From: Microbacteriaceae bacterium
Lineage (GTDB): Bacteria; Actinomycetota; Actinomycetes; Actinomycetales; Microbacteriaceae
Direction of reading: 5' to 3'
NCBI GenBank assembly: GCA_030840185.1
Contig: JAUZFY010000078.1
Span: forward strand, 1-5,838
DNA: 5,838 bases
Shown here piece by piece: positions 5,784 to 5,838 of this stretch. Position 1 is the stretch's first letter. Each line of letters starts with the position of its first letter. Under the pieces are notes generated by a model. That model searched no databases, was not told the origin of the DNA, and saw only the letters and a list, made by a program, of their open reading frames with translations. Both the position numbers and the translations under genes were made by a program.

Positions 5784-5838
5784 GGGGCGCCGGCGGAACG
5801 TTACGTGCGCCCGCGGCGTGCGGATCAGTGGCCGTATT
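5784..5838. other. Non-coding stretch upstream of the his operon
   Basis: These 55 bases hold no open frame that I can support and no clear operator. I looked for the GAAC-N4-GTTC LexA box often found in actinobacteria and for a T-box-like tRNA-pairing leader. Neither is present, although the window ends too soon to judge the upstream neighbour. Confidence 0.4.

Overview
The window looks like chromosomal housekeeping DNA from a high-GC actinobacterium, most likely a member of the Microbacteriaceae. This rests on strong G/C third-position bias, actinobacterial protein families (DUF1844, a PriA-type HisA, an SseB-like protein) and the gene order. There is no sign of a mobile element, CRISPR array, phage gene, tRNA or rRNA.

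Layout, left to right. Positions 1-888 (minus) carry infC, encoding translation initiation factor IF-3. It runs off the left edge, starts with a rare ATC codon and has a long Ala/Pro/Lys/Glu-rich C-terminal tail. Positions 889-1187 form a divergent intergenic region that would be the infC leader RNA. It contains a perfect 11-bp inverted repeat, small hairpins and a segment complementary to the infC Shine-Dalgarno sequence. Positions 1188-1550 (plus) encode a DUF1844 protein, the only plus-strand gene. A 36-bp convergent gap with competing hairpins separates it from a small two-helix membrane protein (1587-1844, minus).

Positions 1906-5771 (minus) form a compact operon, read right to left as hisC, hisB, hisH, hisA/priA and an SseB-family gene. 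hisC-hisB and priA-sseB overlap by 4 and 1 nt, and hisB-hisH are 2 nt apart. The operon appears to start from a leaderless promoter: a TAACAT -10 box lies exactly 6 nt before the GTG start of hisC. A hairpin follows the sseB stop. HisA/PriA isomerises ProFAR to PRFAR, HisH supplies ammonia for PRFAR cyclisation (its partner HisF is not in the window), HisB dehydrates imidazoleglycerol phosphate, and HisC transaminates imidazole-acetol phosphate. hisD, hisF, hisI, hisE and hisG are absent here and must lie elsewhere.

I see no wholly new system. The points most worth a second look are the infC leader with its non-canonical start, the IF-3 tail, the leaderless his promoter, and the SseB-like protein coupled to histidine synthesis.
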